Part shown: positions 1 to 11,656 of the stretch, one piece after another
How positions within the stretch are numbered: position 1 is the stretch's first letter
How the letters are laid out: each line of letters begins with the position of its first letter
Origin: Voacanga thouarsii
Taxonomy: Eukaryota; Streptophyta; Magnoliopsida; Gentianales; Apocynaceae
Reading direction: 5' to 3'
DNA length: 64,000 bases
Assembly: GCA_026120185.1 (NCBI GenBank)
Contig: JANUWF010002008.1
Location: 1,093,501 to 1,157,500 of the forward strand
The notes under the pieces: generated by a model
What the model was told of the DNA's origin: nothing
The model's database searches: none
Seen by the model: the letters and a program-made list of their open reading frames with translations, nothing else
Position numbers and translations under genes: made by a program

Positions 1-640
1 ATAAAAAAAAAATGCTATGTATTGAGTGAATAAGTTGATCGAGAGAGATAAAAATGCAATATCTCATTATAGGTCTCAAAGAGAGCTTATAAGATGGATG
101 ATTTTAAAGCATTAGCTTGTAAGCATAACTCAATAAGTCTAAAGCCTTTCCTATCTCCATATGAATATTCAAAATGATTTGATAAAGAAGAGATAGCAGA
201 CAAGTCATATGATAAGATACTTCCCCTTAATATTTGCTTATATGAACATTTTAAAATAAGAAGGAAAAGCAGAAATTAAGATTTGTTAGTCCAAAACATA
301 TGTCCAAAACAGTTTTGTAAGTATGTATAAAACGAGTCTTTTTCAAAAATGCATTTTGGATATAGGTTTTGGATGTCCAAAAAGTATGTTCTCAATTTAA
401 TATGACTTCTTAGAAGAACATTTGTTTGGATCAAGAAAATATGAGTCCAAAACTCCCCCTGACACAATGCACGAATTAATGGATTCTTTGGCTCTTTAAA
501 GAATGTTTTAAACAATTCATCTGACTGAAAATTTTGATTTTATCACAGAATCATGACTACATTTTGTCAGATTAGTCTCAAAGATACCTTTTTTATAAAG
601 AGAATACTTTTGGATAAAAATTGAGTAACCATAATTGAAA

Positions 641-842
641 ATCATAAATAGAAGTTTAGTCAGAAATTATTCCAACTTTTCAAGAAGAAAATTTTCAATC
701 ATTGTTCAATAATCATATCCAGAAAATCAATCAGTTTTTAGATCATAAACAGAAGTTTAGTCAGAAATTATTCTAACTTTTCAAGCAGAAAATTTTCAAT
801 CATTTGTTCAATAATCATATCCAGATATTCAACCAGTTTTCA
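641..842. repeat. 101-bp tandem duplication
   Basis: Two adjacent copies (641-741 and 742-842) start with ATCATAAAYAGAAGTTTAGT and share the AATAATCATATCCAGA segment near the end. They differ at a handful of bases. The repeat lies in the 3' noncoding region of the copia element, downstream of its purine tract. Confidence 0.85.
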
Positions 843-1080
843 GAATAGTATCATATCATCAGTTTATCAATAATCATATCTAATATCACAAGTTATTCAT
901 GTAGTACAGATCAATTCATATCAGTTCTCCTTATAACAGTTCATATCAGACATATCCTCATATAACAGTTCATATCAGTTGATCTTAAACCATATATCAG
1001 CCATATCCTAGTTATTTCCATATATCATCAGTCATTCATACAGTCAATCTCCATTTATCAGATATTCATACAGTCAATCT

Positions 1081-1094
1081 TTTTCTCCCCCTTT
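1081..1094 (-). promoter_or_regulatory. Candidate polypurine tract
   Basis: On the minus strand this reads AAAGGGGGAGAAAA, the form used to prime plus-strand DNA synthesis in many plant copia elements. Sireviruses often have several such tracts. The expected adjacent LTR start is not evident, so it may be an upstream tract rather than the primary one. Confidence 0.5.
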
Positions 1095-2134
1095 GTCATC
1101 AATAAAAAAGAAGTATATCAAGAAGAGAGTAGAAAATAATATGCAGAACATAGATAGATAGGAAAATTGTAAGGAATGTGCTAAAAATAAACAATTATCC
1201 CCAAGTAGCAACAATTATCCCAAAGCATAATCTAAAAATAGAAAAGTAAATTGTTCAAATTTTCAGAAAGTAAATTATTTGAGAGATGTCATTTGAAGAT
1301 CATTCTGCCCAACAGATCTGCCTAGGAGATATTAATGGTTTCAGCCTTCGAACTAGCATCCTCCTTAGAGTGTTGTCTTGCAATTCTGTTGGATTTTCTT
1401 TTTACCACAACATGCTTCTATCACTTGCCAGATGATTTTGGTTTAGGGGAAGCAGAAGTGGCTATTATTTCCTTGATTGGAGATGGTTTCTGAGCTGGTT
1501 CAGGAGTATTATATTTTTCTACAACAGGCATATCAAATTCTTCCTCCAAGACAGGTTCATCCTTTTCTTGAGCAGATAAGGTTGGGGAAGATACTGGTGC
1601 ATTAGTTTTAACAAACATTTCAACTGCAGATATTCTGTTTCTAAGACTATGAAGTTCAGAGCTAAGAATGTCTAATTTTACAGTTAAAGAGTTAATGGCA
1701 TCCAGTATACTCTCAAATAAGCCTGCGATCTTTCCCCTTTGCAGAAGATTTTGCCTGAGGAACATCATCAAATTTTCTTTTTGTTCCTGCACTAGGAACA
1801 GACTTTCGTTCTTCTTTGATTTTCATCAAATTTTCCCTTTCCTTTCCCACAGTATCTCTTAGTAGTTTCCATTCATTATTTACCCTCACATAACACATCC
1901 TTTCAAAAGAATCAAAGCTGTAAACATTTATCTTTGATGGATCACTAAGAGTAGAATTTAAATCAACCTGAAAATAACTAAACACTTTAGACAACAAATT
2001 TTCATAAAGTAAAGCTTTACTTGAAGTGTTCCTTGATTGCAACATCAATTTTGTAGCTAAAAACCTGAAGTTTATTTGCCTACCCTCTGCTAGGGCCAAC
2101 ATGATTACCATCTGCAGAATGCTTATGGAGGTCT

Positions 2135-3944
2135 TGTTGGGAAATATGCCCCGCTAGACTAGGTTTCTGATGTAAATATCGAATGTTTTATTAAAAAAAA
2201 TTTATTTTCAGAAATTGTTTATAAATTTACATTTTTATTTGTGTACAATTACGTTTGAAAAAGACCTATTGTATTTAAGTAAGTGGTTTATGTAAATGGT
2301 GGTCTTTCACAGTAAGGTATGGATCACGGGTTACTTAACATATAAACGTTTGTTCTTAACCAATTGATGATGATGGGAATTTCATCATGTCTAGGTTATT
2401 ATGTTATGAATTCTAAATAGGGAATGGCTTACCTTTAGCCAGTTAGTAGTCAACTCACTTCATGACATAAGCGTATTTCGAATACGTAAGACAGGACCTG
2501 CAGTAGTGGTTTTGTAAAGTACTATATAATAAAAACCTAGACTACTATTGCTACAGCGTGGACTAGTACTCTACGACTTGAGTATGAGTTAGTAGTCTGA
2601 CGAAACTCGAAGCATGTACTTTGATATGCCATAGTTGAGGTTCTATCGTATGGCCAATATACTTACATGTTGGGTATGTGTGACTAGTTAGTTAAGACAG
2701 ACTTGTACAAGATAGTTTCTATACTATATCGCCCCTTGTGGTTGTCTAAATGATCTAAATATTCAGGGTCCTGGGAAATGTGACTTGGATGTTTGCTTTA
2801 GGGTAGCTCCATTGAAAAATGGAAATAATCTAGGAAGTCATGGATCATTGGACTAGAAGCCTAAGGATGGTACATATCATTTAGAGAGGTATTAATATAT
2901 TTCTTCCTCTCTAATGTACGACGATATATAGAGGGGTATTTTAGTCATTTTACCTGTAGGTCGGAGACTTTGCTAACGCAACATTATCCTTGGAGTTAAT
3001 ATTTCTTTATGTTGATATTAGAAAATATTTAAAATATAAAATACAGCTATTTATATGGTAAGGGTATTTTGGTCATTTTAGTAGCTAAAGCGGTGTGACT
3101 TTTGGTCCCCAGTATAGACCGTAAGTCCTAATTATATATAGGCTAAGGAATTAGTTTTAAATTAAATTAAATTAAATTTATTTTTTTAAGTAGTCTGATT
3201 TAATTATTGGATTAGAATAAAATAAAGGTACATGGAGAGAGAAAATTAATTAAATTAGTTTGGTGGGTTAATTAATTTTTCAGGGCTTTGGCCCAGTTTG
3301 AATAATTAAAGATTGACCTGGGACTAAACTAATATAGGCTTGTTAATTAGACTAGTTTATTTGGGCTGAAAAATTAATTATTTATTAGGCCATTTATTTG
3401 GTTCTAAATAGAATAATTAATTTAATCCAAAAGGCTAAACTAAAAGTCCAATGGGCCAATTCAGTTTAACCTAGGGTTTTATTTAAGTTAAATAGGAGAA
3501 CAAAGACAGGGGATTGTTTTACAATATTGTTTTCACTACTTCTTCTCTGGTGAAAAAGAAAAACCGTGGTAGCCCCTCTTCTCTCTCGAAAATATTCTTT
3601 AGCCCTGTGAGTTGTTCACCAAATGGGATTAGGCAGGCCATATACTGGAAAACCAAGAGGTTGGCGTTCATATACATGTACAGACGGAGTAGGAGGCTTG
3701 CAAGAATCGCATCAGAGATTTCCACTAGCGCACCTACCCTAGTTCCATACATTCCAATCCAGCCGATTCTAAGAACAAAAAAAGGAGGTAAAAAATTTTT
3801 CGCCTCGGAGTCCTGCCAGACCGTGACCGGTGCCGATTGAGGCCTTCGGAACCGGCGTCGGCTCCGGTCTGCATTTTTCCTGTTCTTCAATTTTTCAATT
3901 TTTTGCTTCCGCTGCATGCTTTGCTTCCCCCTTTAAACCCTTCA
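2135..3944 (+). mobile_element. Copia-type solo LTR, TSD GGTCT
   Basis: An 1810-bp insertion starting TGTTGGGAAATATGCCC and ending CCCTTCA, flanked on both sides by GGTCT (2130-2134 and 3945-3949). The start is typical of plant Ty1/copia LTRs. No internal element domains are present, so it is a solo LTR left by LTR-LTR recombination. It includes a TTAAA microsatellite near 3155-3180 and a paired GGCGCC-type module at 3826-3862. Overlapping ORFs on both strands at 3514-3917 show no protein similarity that I recognise. Confidence 0.93.
3826..3862. repeat. Paired GGCGCC-type module (copia solo LTR)
   Basis: Cores GGTGCC (3829) and GGCGTC (3854) lie 25 bp apart. The spacer contains CCTTCGGA, as in the Athila LTR module at 12785-12821, although the two LTRs are otherwise unrelated. 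Confidence 0.75.
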
Positions 3945-4655
3945 GGTCTTATGTCCATAGCTTGGTACCACCATATGGTGCAGAATTCGTCCAACTCCAT
4001 TAAGCCACTTCGTGCTTTTGTCTCCAGAGTTTCCAAAGTTCTTCCCGCTAGTGAAGATTTTCTCAAAAAATTTCAGAACAAAAATATCATTTCCTTTAGG
4101 AAATTTATTCAACTCAAAGTACTGAATCCCAGCATCCATCACATCATATATCCTATTTAACAGTCGATGATCAAACTCAATGTCTGTACCTTTCACCCTC
4201 GACACATACTAACGAATCATGAATCCACCCTCAGTTTCTTCAAGTCTGTCTTTTCTTAAATTAGCATAAAATTCCCAGACAAGAGGAGTGAAGAATTTTT
4301 CATCAACAGACAGTAAACTACCCCATCCTATGCGATCAAACATATCCAGAACATTTGACAGATTTAGAAAAGCCGAAGGATTAGCACGGTAACCAGAGAT
4401 AACCGTCCTGTTCCTTGACACCCAATCATTATAATCAGTTTTGCATTTAGAGTAAATGAAGCAAGGTATCTGATTTTTAGAACTCATTTGTTCCAGAGAC
4501 GACTCAGAGGAATCGTAGTGAGATGCCGAGAAGTCCGGTTGAGGAGAAAGTTCTTTCTCTTTTGCCTTTCTTGAAACCGAACTCTTTTTCTTTATCTTCG
4601 GAGATGTTTTGTGTCCCTTCTTTAGTTTTGGAGCAGAAGATTTTGTCTTTGCCAT

Positions 4656-5091
4656 CAGTAAGATTAGGGCCTTTTTTTTTTGGACTGTCGGTTTTTGAAG
4701 AAGAAGAACACAAATAATTTTTGGAAAAGATGGTTACAAGGGTTTTGAGAGAAAAATTCGAGTACTTTGAATGTCTTTGAGTAATGTGAAATAAAGTGCA
4801 TTGAAAAGATAAGTTTTTCACAGAAGTTTAGAAGGACGCGCAAACTAATTTTTTTGAAATTCAAAATTTGGAATAAGGAAAGATATTAAAGAATGTTTTG
4901 GAACTTGACCCAATCCGAAATTATCATCCAAAATAGTGTTTTCCTGAGATGCATTTTGGATGTGAGATTTGGATTCAAATACTGTGTCCAAATCAGATGT
5001 TGGTACGTTTTGGATGCAAAACACTATTTCCAAAACCTTTTTCTTCACAGATCCTGCATAAAGAAGACTTATGCCAAATGGTTAGTTATCA
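4656..5091 (-). other. Spacer between pol and env-like gene
   Basis: No coding sequence recognised. The part 4890-5035 has seven TTTGGA/TCCAAA-type motifs, resembling clusters in the element's LTR and 3' noncoding region. It may carry promoter or splice signals for the third gene, but nothing definite is visible. Confidence 0.5.
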
Positions 5092-6550
5092 GATTCTTGT
5101 AATTCCCAAACCTCTTCTCAGATTGTTGAATCTTTCCTCAACTAGAGGTTTAGTGAAGATATCTGCAAGTTGTTCATCCATTGAAATATATTCAACACAC
5201 ACATCACTTTTGAGCAAATGATCTCGAATGAAATGATGTTTAACTTCTATATGCTTTGTCCTAGATTGTTGAATAGGATTTTTTTGTCAGATTGATAGCA
5301 CTTGTATTATCACACAATATGTGTACGCAATTGAAATTAAGATTAAAATCTAGCAATGTATTCTTCATCCACAAAATTTGAGCACAACAACTCCCGGCTG
5401 TAATTTATTCAGCCTCAATGGTGGATAAGGATACACATGCCTACTTTTTACTATGCCATGACACAAGAGAGTGTCCAAGAAATTGATAATGGCCACTAGT
5501 ACTTTTTCTTTCAACTTTACAACCTGCATAATCTGCATTAATGTATCTTATAAGATCAAATGTGTTAGTGTGAGGATACCATAATCTATAATCATATGTG
5601 CCAATTAGATATTGGAGTATATGTTTTACTGCACACAGATGTGATTCCTTTGGACTAGATTGAAAACGAGCACAAAGACATACCGAAAACATAATGTCTG
5701 GTTGGCTAGTAGTAAGATAGAGTAGACTTCTAATCATACCTCTATACTTATGTTCATCTACTTTCTTACCCTTTTCATCTTGATCAAGTTTTATAAAAGT
5801 ACTTATAGGTGTGCTAATTTCTTTTCCTTCATTCATTCCAAACCTTTTGAGTAACTCCTTGACATACTTAGCTTAATTTATAAAGATCCTATCCTTAGTT
5901 TGCTTAATTTGCAATCTAAGGAAGAAGTTTAGTTCTTCCATCATACTTATTTCGAATTCTTGCTGTATAGTTTTAGCAAACATCTTGTACAAAGAGTCGT
6001 TAGTAGCACCAAAAATGATATTATTAACATAGATTTGAACAATTAGTAAATCACCAAAATTATCGGATTTGATGAACAAGGTATTATCAATCAAGCCTCT
6101 AGAAAAACCTTTTGAAATCAAGAATCTACTAAGTCTTTTATACCAAGCTCTTGGAGCTTACTTTAATCCATAAAGAGCTTTTAAAAGTTTAAAAACGTGA
6201 TTTAGAAAGAGCTCATGAATAAAACCAGGAGGTTACTTAACATATATTTCCTCCCCAATAAAACCATTTAGAAATGCACTCTTAACATCCATTTGGTAGA
6301 GTATAAAATTTTTGAAGGATGCAAATGCAAACAGCATCCGTATGGATTCTAGTCTAGTAACAGGAGCGAATGTCTCATCATAATCAATACCTTCTTCTTG
6401 ATTTAAATCCTTGGGTGACTAATTTAGCTTCATTTCTAATCACAGCCCCATTTTCATCAAGTTTATTTCTAAACACCCATTTTGTACCAATAACAGGACA
6501 ATTAAGAGGTCTAGAAACAAGTTTCAAAACTTGATTTCTTTCAAATTGAT
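5092..6550 (-). pseudogene. Copia reverse transcriptase and RNase H (Sirevirus-like)
   Basis: The fingers region is heavily broken (6130-6550, many stops; fragments such as GTKWVFRNKLDENG remain). The palm segment at 5873-6121 has YVNN where copia RTs have the catalytic YVDD: both Asp codons are now Asn (GAT to AAT). RNase H follows at 5092-5836, with KSTSGHYQFLGHSLVSWHSKK-type motifs, a TAG in place of the usual Gln after SKK, LSTIEAEYI, and the terminal DIFTKPL motif near 5140. The first Asp of the RNase H DAD motif is also Asn (INADYAGC). This enzyme would have copied the RNA to DNA; this copy cannot. Confidence 0.88.
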
Positions 6551-7480
6551 TTAATTCTTCTTACATAGCAATAATCTAAAATTCATCATGCAATACAATA
6601 TCGATATAGCTAGGTTCAATATATGAAAGAAGAGCAAATTTGTCAATGAAATACCATCTAGTTTTAACTCCATAATTTGGATCCCCAATAATTTGTTCTT
6701 TTGGATGACCTGTTTTGTATTTCCAGTCTTTTGGCAATTGTCGATTTGTAGAATCTTTAGTTTGTTCTTTTCCTTGTTCAGCTTGTAACTCTTCAATTTC
6801 TTCTTCTTTTACATGAGTATCTAGCAGTGGAGCTTTGAGTTGCTCTAACTTGACTTCCTTTAAACTTCCTACATCATCGTCATCTCTTTTTGAAGCATAA
6901 ATGTTAGATTCATCAAACACAACATGCACGGATTCTTCCACACAAAAAGTTCTTTTGTTGTATACTCTATATGCCTTTTTGTTGGAAAAGTAACCAAGAA
7001 ATATGGCCTCATCGTACTTGCTATCAAATTTTTCAAGATTATCTCGGGTATTTAGGATAAAACATTTATATCCAAATACTTTAAAATAAGAGATAGATGG
7101 AGTTTTGTCAAACATAAATTCAAACGGAGTTTTTCTCAGAAACGGTCGTAGCATAACTCGGTTTATTATATGGCAAGCTGTATTAACAGCTTCCGTCCAA
7201 AAATATTTTGGAAGGATATTTTCATAAAGCATTGATCTAGCCATTTCTTGCAAAGTGCAATTTTTCCTTTCAACAACACCATTTTGTTGAGGGGTTTTTG
7301 TTGTTGAAAAATTGTGAAAGACTCCATTTTCATTATAAAAGTGAGTAAATTCACTGTTGCATAATTCTTTGCCATTATCACTTCTAATAGAAATTAGTTT
7401 GCATCTAATCGAGTTTTGGACGTGTTTAATAGTTTCAAAAATTCAGAAAAGGCTTCATTCGTTTGTCCAACAAAAAAAGT
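6551..7480 (-). pseudogene. Copia integrase, core and C-terminal part
   Basis: The DDE core second Asp (RSDNGKE, near 7375) and the Glu (VVERKN, near 7265) are recognisable, but the frame changes around 7170-7380. Downstream in frame (7253-6576) is the conserved copia C-terminal region: NTACHIINRVMLRP, then LEKFDSKYDEAIFLGYF and the VHVVFDES end. Integrase inserts the DNA copy into the chromosome. The N-terminal part lies at 7481-8185. Confidence 0.88.
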
Positions 7481-8185
7481 CTAAGTAAATCTAGAAAAAT
7501 CATCAACAAGTACATATGCATATTTCTTACCTCCAAGACTAGCAGTCCTCATAGGTCCAAATAAATCCATATGAATTAATTTGAGTGATTTTGAGGTACA
7601 AACCATTTTCTTTGGTTTAAAAGAGGTTTTGATTTGTTTCCCAAACTGACATACATCACAAATTTTGTATTTATCAAATTTCATTTTTGGCAGTCCCCTA
7701 ACAAGTTCTTTTGAAGACAATTTATTTAACAAATCAAAAGATACATGGCCTAATCTTCTATGCAAAAAATAACCATCGTTGTCATGTACGGATAGGCATC
7801 TAATACCATTAGCTACAAGGTTATTTAGATAAAACACATATACATTTCCCATACATTTGGCAATAAAGATTGTTTCAAGATTTGCACTGTCAAGTATAGA
7901 ACAAGAATCCTTTTCAAAGCTGACTTTGCAACCATTGTCACAAAGTTGGCTAATGCTAAGCAAGTTATATTTCAAATCATCAATAAGTAAAACTTGTTTT
8001 ATAATTGTTAAGAAACCTTTACCAATATTACCAATGCTGAGAATCTTTCCTTTCTTCTTGTCTCCAAATGTAACAAATCCTTCATTTGTGGTCTGAATAT
8101 CCTTTAACAAAGTTGCATTTCTAGTCATGTGTCTTGAACAATCGCTGTCCAAGAAACACTTGGTGAAGCTCAAAGACTGTGCCTA
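7481..8185 (-). pseudogene. Copia protease, GAG-pre-integrase and start of integrase
   Basis: An open stretch of about 230 codons. The aspartic protease signature reads LDSDCSRHMTR near 8115-8160, where the family has D-S-G and a final Gly; the Gly-to-Asp change alone should kill it. The integrase zinc finger is intact (HRRLGH, then CDVC near 7650-7760), followed by the first catalytic Asp in LIHMDLFGP near 7575. It ends FSRFT then TAG where the family has Trp, a TGG to TAG change. Confidence 0.88.
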
Positions 8186-8372
8186 TACATGAGAAGGGTG
8201 AATGATTTTTGATACCCACATTTTCTTGGGTCCATGAAGGTTAGTAACATTTCCTTTGATTTTTTAAAATGTAATTCCACCAGATTCCACTTTTCTTTTA
8301 ATAAGACATCTTGAAACTATGTCCTGATTTTTCACAATATATGTAAGCTTCGTGTATACTGTAAGATAAAAC

Positions 8373-8620
8373 AGTTTTAACCTATTGAGACTTGTTCTTT
8401 TGTTCAAAGTAGTTTTAACATATTGAGACCTGTTCTTTTGTTCTTATTCTCATGTTCATATCCTATGCCACTTCAATTTCCAGCATAAACAAATTTGGGC
8501 TTATAAATTTTGTCATTATCCTCATGTCTATATCCTAAGCCACTTCGATTTTCAGCATAAACAAATCTGGGCTTGTAAATTTTGTCCTTTTCCTCATGTC
8601 TATATCCTAAGCCATTCCAG
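8373..8620 (-). repeat. Tandem repeats within gag coding DNA
   Basis: A 72-bp unit (24 codons) is present about 2.2 times at 8461-8620. A second 38-bp repeat (8373 and 8411, AGTTTTAAC then ATTGAGAC) lies just downstream on the coding strand. The 72-bp period keeps the reading frame. Confidence 0.85.
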
Positions 8621-10140
8621 TTTCCAATTTGATGTTGAGTTTCCAGTAACTTTTCTAGATTACTTTTACTATTTGTGAATTTTTTAATACAATTGGTAAG
8701 ATCATTTACTCTATTTTTTATATCATTAAATGTGCTAACCATACCTTCAAGAATTTGAATTCTATCACACAAATTTTTATTTTCCAGAGATGCATATTAC
8801 AAAGCAGTCATGATCACATCTTTCTCAATGATAGCATACATATATGACTCAAGAGACATTTTGTTATCATTTAACAATACTTCGTTTTCTTCCATCAAAC
8901 ATTTAATCTTCAACTTCATTTCTTTATCCGTTTTTTTAATTCATGAAATATATCACTTAATAACTCATTTGGATCAACATGCTTTTCAGTCATAGATATA
9001 AGTGAATTAGGCATGTAATTAGATGTAGAAGAGTTTACCTCATTTTCCAAAGCCATGAAGCATATGTTGGCATTTTCTTCTTCAGAATCTCCATCTTCGG
9101 ACTCAGTTTCGTTTAAGTCCCAAGTTCCCATCAATCCTTTACCTTATTTGCCTTTAGATCTTTCTTTTTTTTAAATGTTCTTCCTTCCTTACCTTTTGCA
9201 ACAGGACAGTCAGCAATGAAGTGATCAGTGCTTTTACATTCATAACATTGAGGTTTGAATCTTGAAGTTTGTCATTTCTTTCTTATAAACTTCCTTCCTC
9301 TTTTGTAGTTTCTTTTGTTGAACATTCTTCTGAATTTTTTTGTTATCATCGCCAAATCATCATCGTCCATTTCCATGCCCTCACTACTTTCTGATAGGCT
9401 TATTTCTTCATCTTCATGTTCAACCTTCAATGCTATCCCTTTTTTACCTCTATTATGATCATCAGATTCATGAAATCTTTTAAGCTTCATCTCATGAGTT
9501 AGAAGAGATCCGATCAACTCTTCAGTAGGTAAGGATTTTAAATCCTTAGATTCTTCTACAACAAGAGTTTTAGGCTGGCAGCTTTTTGGTAAAGTATCTA
9601 AAATTTTTCAATTTTGTTCCCCAAGAGAATAAACCTTCTCGTAGGCTTTGAGACCATTTAAGATATTAGTGGATTTCGTGAACATATCAGTGATGCTTTC
9701 ATTTGGCTTCATTGTAAATAATTCATAGTCATGAATCAGAAGCCCCAGTTTTGATTCTTTGACTTGGTTTGTCCCCTCATGGGTGACTTCAAGTAATCTC
9801 CACATTTTCATGGGCTGAATCACAACCATTAACACGGTTGTATTCAGTCGCATCTAGTGTACAACATAAAATGTTCATAGCTTGAAAATTTAAAGTCATC
9901 TTGGCATTGTCTTCCATACTAAACTCATCATTCTGTTTAGGTAATTTTATGCCATCAATCATCTTTGACGGAATAAAAGGACCATTTTTTTTTTTTTATC
10001 AAACTCCATAACTCAAAGTTGATAGAACACACATAAATTTTCATTCTATTTTTTCAGAAAGTATAGTTGTTTCCATTGAATAAAGGAGGACGATTCGTTG
10101 AAGACCCTTCAACATATGGAAGAGAGGATGAGTTTGCCAT
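8461..10140 (-). pseudogene. Copia gag (Sirevirus-like)
   Basis: ATG at 10140 lies about 50 bp downstream of the primer site. The N-terminal part has the gag pattern PPLFNGNNYTFWK with Trp now TGA. A gag segment with KPNESITDMFTK lies near 9700, followed by acidic stretches (9272-9517, 8916-9134) and a CCHC zinc knuckle (CYECKSTDHFIADCP) near 9210-9250. The C-terminal part has 24-residue tandem repeats (GLGYRHE...KFVYAGN) at 8473-8610. Several stops and frameshifts break it. Gag would form the virus-like particle. Confidence 0.82.
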
Positions 10141-10186
10141 TAAGATCTTTTCTATAAGGTTGTTAAACCAAGAGTATGTAGACCAA

Positions 10187-10198
10187 GCTCTGATACCA
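10187..10198 (-). promoter_or_regulatory. Primer-binding site, initiator Met tRNA
   Basis: On the minus strand TGGTATCAGAGC, the standard plant copia primer site, two bases inside the LTR end at 10201. Confidence 0.93.
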
Positions 10199-10200
10199 AA

Positions 10201-11372
10201 TGAAAAACCTTAGGGGGTGAATAAGGTTTTTGGCAAACTAAAATTTTTTGAATCGTCTGATATGCAGAACAACAATAATCATCAAGATTCTTGAACCAGC
10301 TTTATGGTAACAAAGAAAGCTATCCAAGAACTCTTTGATATATATATTCAGATTCAGACTAGAAATGAAAATGCAATTCAGTAAGAAAAGAGATGAGACA
10401 CGGTATGTATAGTGGTTCGATCTTCCAATATCTACGTCCACTACCTTAAGTTCACACTTAAGGATTTTCGACCAGATTTCATTTACTCCACTTAATGAAA
10501 TCAAATAATACCACATACAAGAGAGGATCACCACACTAGGTTTTCCAAAACCTTTCAAACAAACAATCACAACAAGGTTCACCCCAATTGGGTTTTACAC
10601 CACAACCTTGTACTACAATAGAGATTGAAGATCAATAGAATAGTACAAGGATCGCTTATTTGAGTAGATATTCACTAAGATACAAAGCACAAATACTTTT
10701 ACCTTTGGCACAATATGAATTCACTTTGAAGCTTTTTTGATAAAAGGAGATTTTTGAAAACTTTTATCAATAGTGTTTCTTAGAAGAATGTTTCAAAAAT
10801 CTTATGTCTAATCTTGCTTAGAGGCTATTTATAGAGCCAAAAAGTGAAGTGCCAATGGCTATAAAAACGGCTATAATTTTCTATTAAAATTATCCGTATT
10901 TTAGACTCAGGTTTCGAACGACGATGCATCCAAAAGGTAAGTCCAAAATGGCACTATTTCAGGCAGAAACACAGTTTACAGGATTTTTGGACAAATCTTT
11001 TGGATCCAAACTATTTAATCCAAAATTCTGAGATTTTCAAAACTTTGAAATCTTCTCCTTTGTGTGCTTTAAGGTAAAGTCAATTGAATCAAAAGGTAAA
11101 GAGATATAAGAATTAATAGAAATACCTTGAAAACACTTCCTAATCTAAACTTCTTCTTATAAGGACTTCTTGATATGCAACTCCATATATTTTGATCTTC
11201 TTTTTTATCTTCTATACTTGAATTCAATCACGGAAGAGTTGCCAAACAATCATATTTGAATGCTTTAGAAGAATAGAGGTCAAACATGTCCTATTATAAT
11301 AGATTACACAAGTTAGTTCATATCAACATTTGTCATAAGTCAAAACATAGAAAAAAGCCCTTAGGGCTAACA
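10201..11372 (-). repeat. 5' LTR of the Sirevirus-like element
   Basis: On the minus strand it starts TGTTAGCCCTAAGGGC and ends TAAGGTTTTTCA, directly before the primer site; length 1172 bp. The outer boundary rests on the TG...CA rule only, because the partner LTR is outside the window. If correct, the TSD would be GTGCA (11373-11377). The stretch 10925-11025 has six TCCAAA/TTTGGA motifs. Confidence 0.65.
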
Positions 11373-11656
11373 GTGCAGTCTTGTTACAATATAGCTTGTC
11401 GATTTTGTTTTTATGTTACTTTTACAAGAAGAAGAAAAAGAAAAAGAAAAGTCCAAAATTGCTCTTTGTTGCTGCTAATTTTAATTAGGGAAAAAATGCT
11501 CTATAGTATCAAATTTGCTCTATGTTTTTAGTCTGCTTTTGGCAGATTTTGGTTTGCTTTTGGCAAATTTTCCAATCTAACTATGGAACTTTTAGACTTT
11601 TGTTATGAGTCGTGAAAAAATTTGCAAAATATTATGTGGTGGATTGTTTCTTCTTC
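11373..11656. other. Short flank between copia and Athila elements
   Basis: AT-rich, with an AAGAAG/AAAGAA-rich tract (11430-11450) and repeated TGCTTTTGGCA-like words near 11530-11570. I recognise no gene or element. It is the target in which the Athila element inserted at 11656. Confidence 0.5.

Larger units (their letters stand above)
1..1420 (-). other. 3' noncoding region of the Sirevirus-like element
   Basis: AT-rich DNA between the env-like gene and the missing 3' LTR. I see no gene. It holds a purine tract (1081-1094), a 101-bp tandem duplication (641-842), many short CATATCAG-like repeats at 880-1080, and a cluster of TCCAAA/TTTGGA motifs at about 289-450 that recurs at 4890-5035 and 10925-11025 in the same element. 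Confidence 0.6.
1421..4655 (-). pseudogene. Env-like third gene of the copia element, split by a solo LTR
   Basis: The gene starts at ATG 4655 with a Lys/Ser-rich basic segment (MAKTKSSAPKLKKGHK), followed by a region resembling the plant 'putative plant transposon protein'/env-like family (FYANL motif near residue 130). A single TAG stops it at 4206-4208; the same frame resumes at once. A solo LTR interrupts it at 2135-3944, and removing the LTR plus one TSD restores the frame exactly. The 3' part (2129-1421) has one frameshift around 1740-1790, then a likely coiled coil and a Pro/Glu/Lys-rich tail. I see no clear signal peptide or membrane segment, so 'env-like' is a positional name only. 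Function unknown. Confidence 0.6.
1..11372 (-). mobile_element. Sirevirus-like Ty1/copia retrotransposon, cut by window edge
   Basis: Read on the minus strand the order is 5' LTR (10201-11372), initiator-Met primer site (10187-10198), gag, protease, integrase, reverse transcriptase, RNase H, an env-like third gene, and a polypurine tract near 1081-1094. The 3' LTR should lie left of base 1. Integrase before RT marks Ty1/copia; a gene after pol, a long 3' noncoding region and a GGGGGA-type purine tract fit Sireviruses. A copia solo LTR (2135-3944) sits inside the env-like gene. All genes carry stops or frameshifts, and the RT active site is altered, so the copy is dead. The assignment to Sirevirus is an inference from layout; the copia assignment is secure. 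Confidence 0.85.

Noticed and set aside
276..515. 79-codon minus-strand ORF rich in Phe/Leu
   Set aside because: Translates AT-rich noncoding DNA of the copia 3' region; no family resemblance.
3514..3917. Two opposed ORFs of more than 100 codons
   Set aside because: Both lie within a solo LTR, overlap each other on opposite strands and resemble nothing known.
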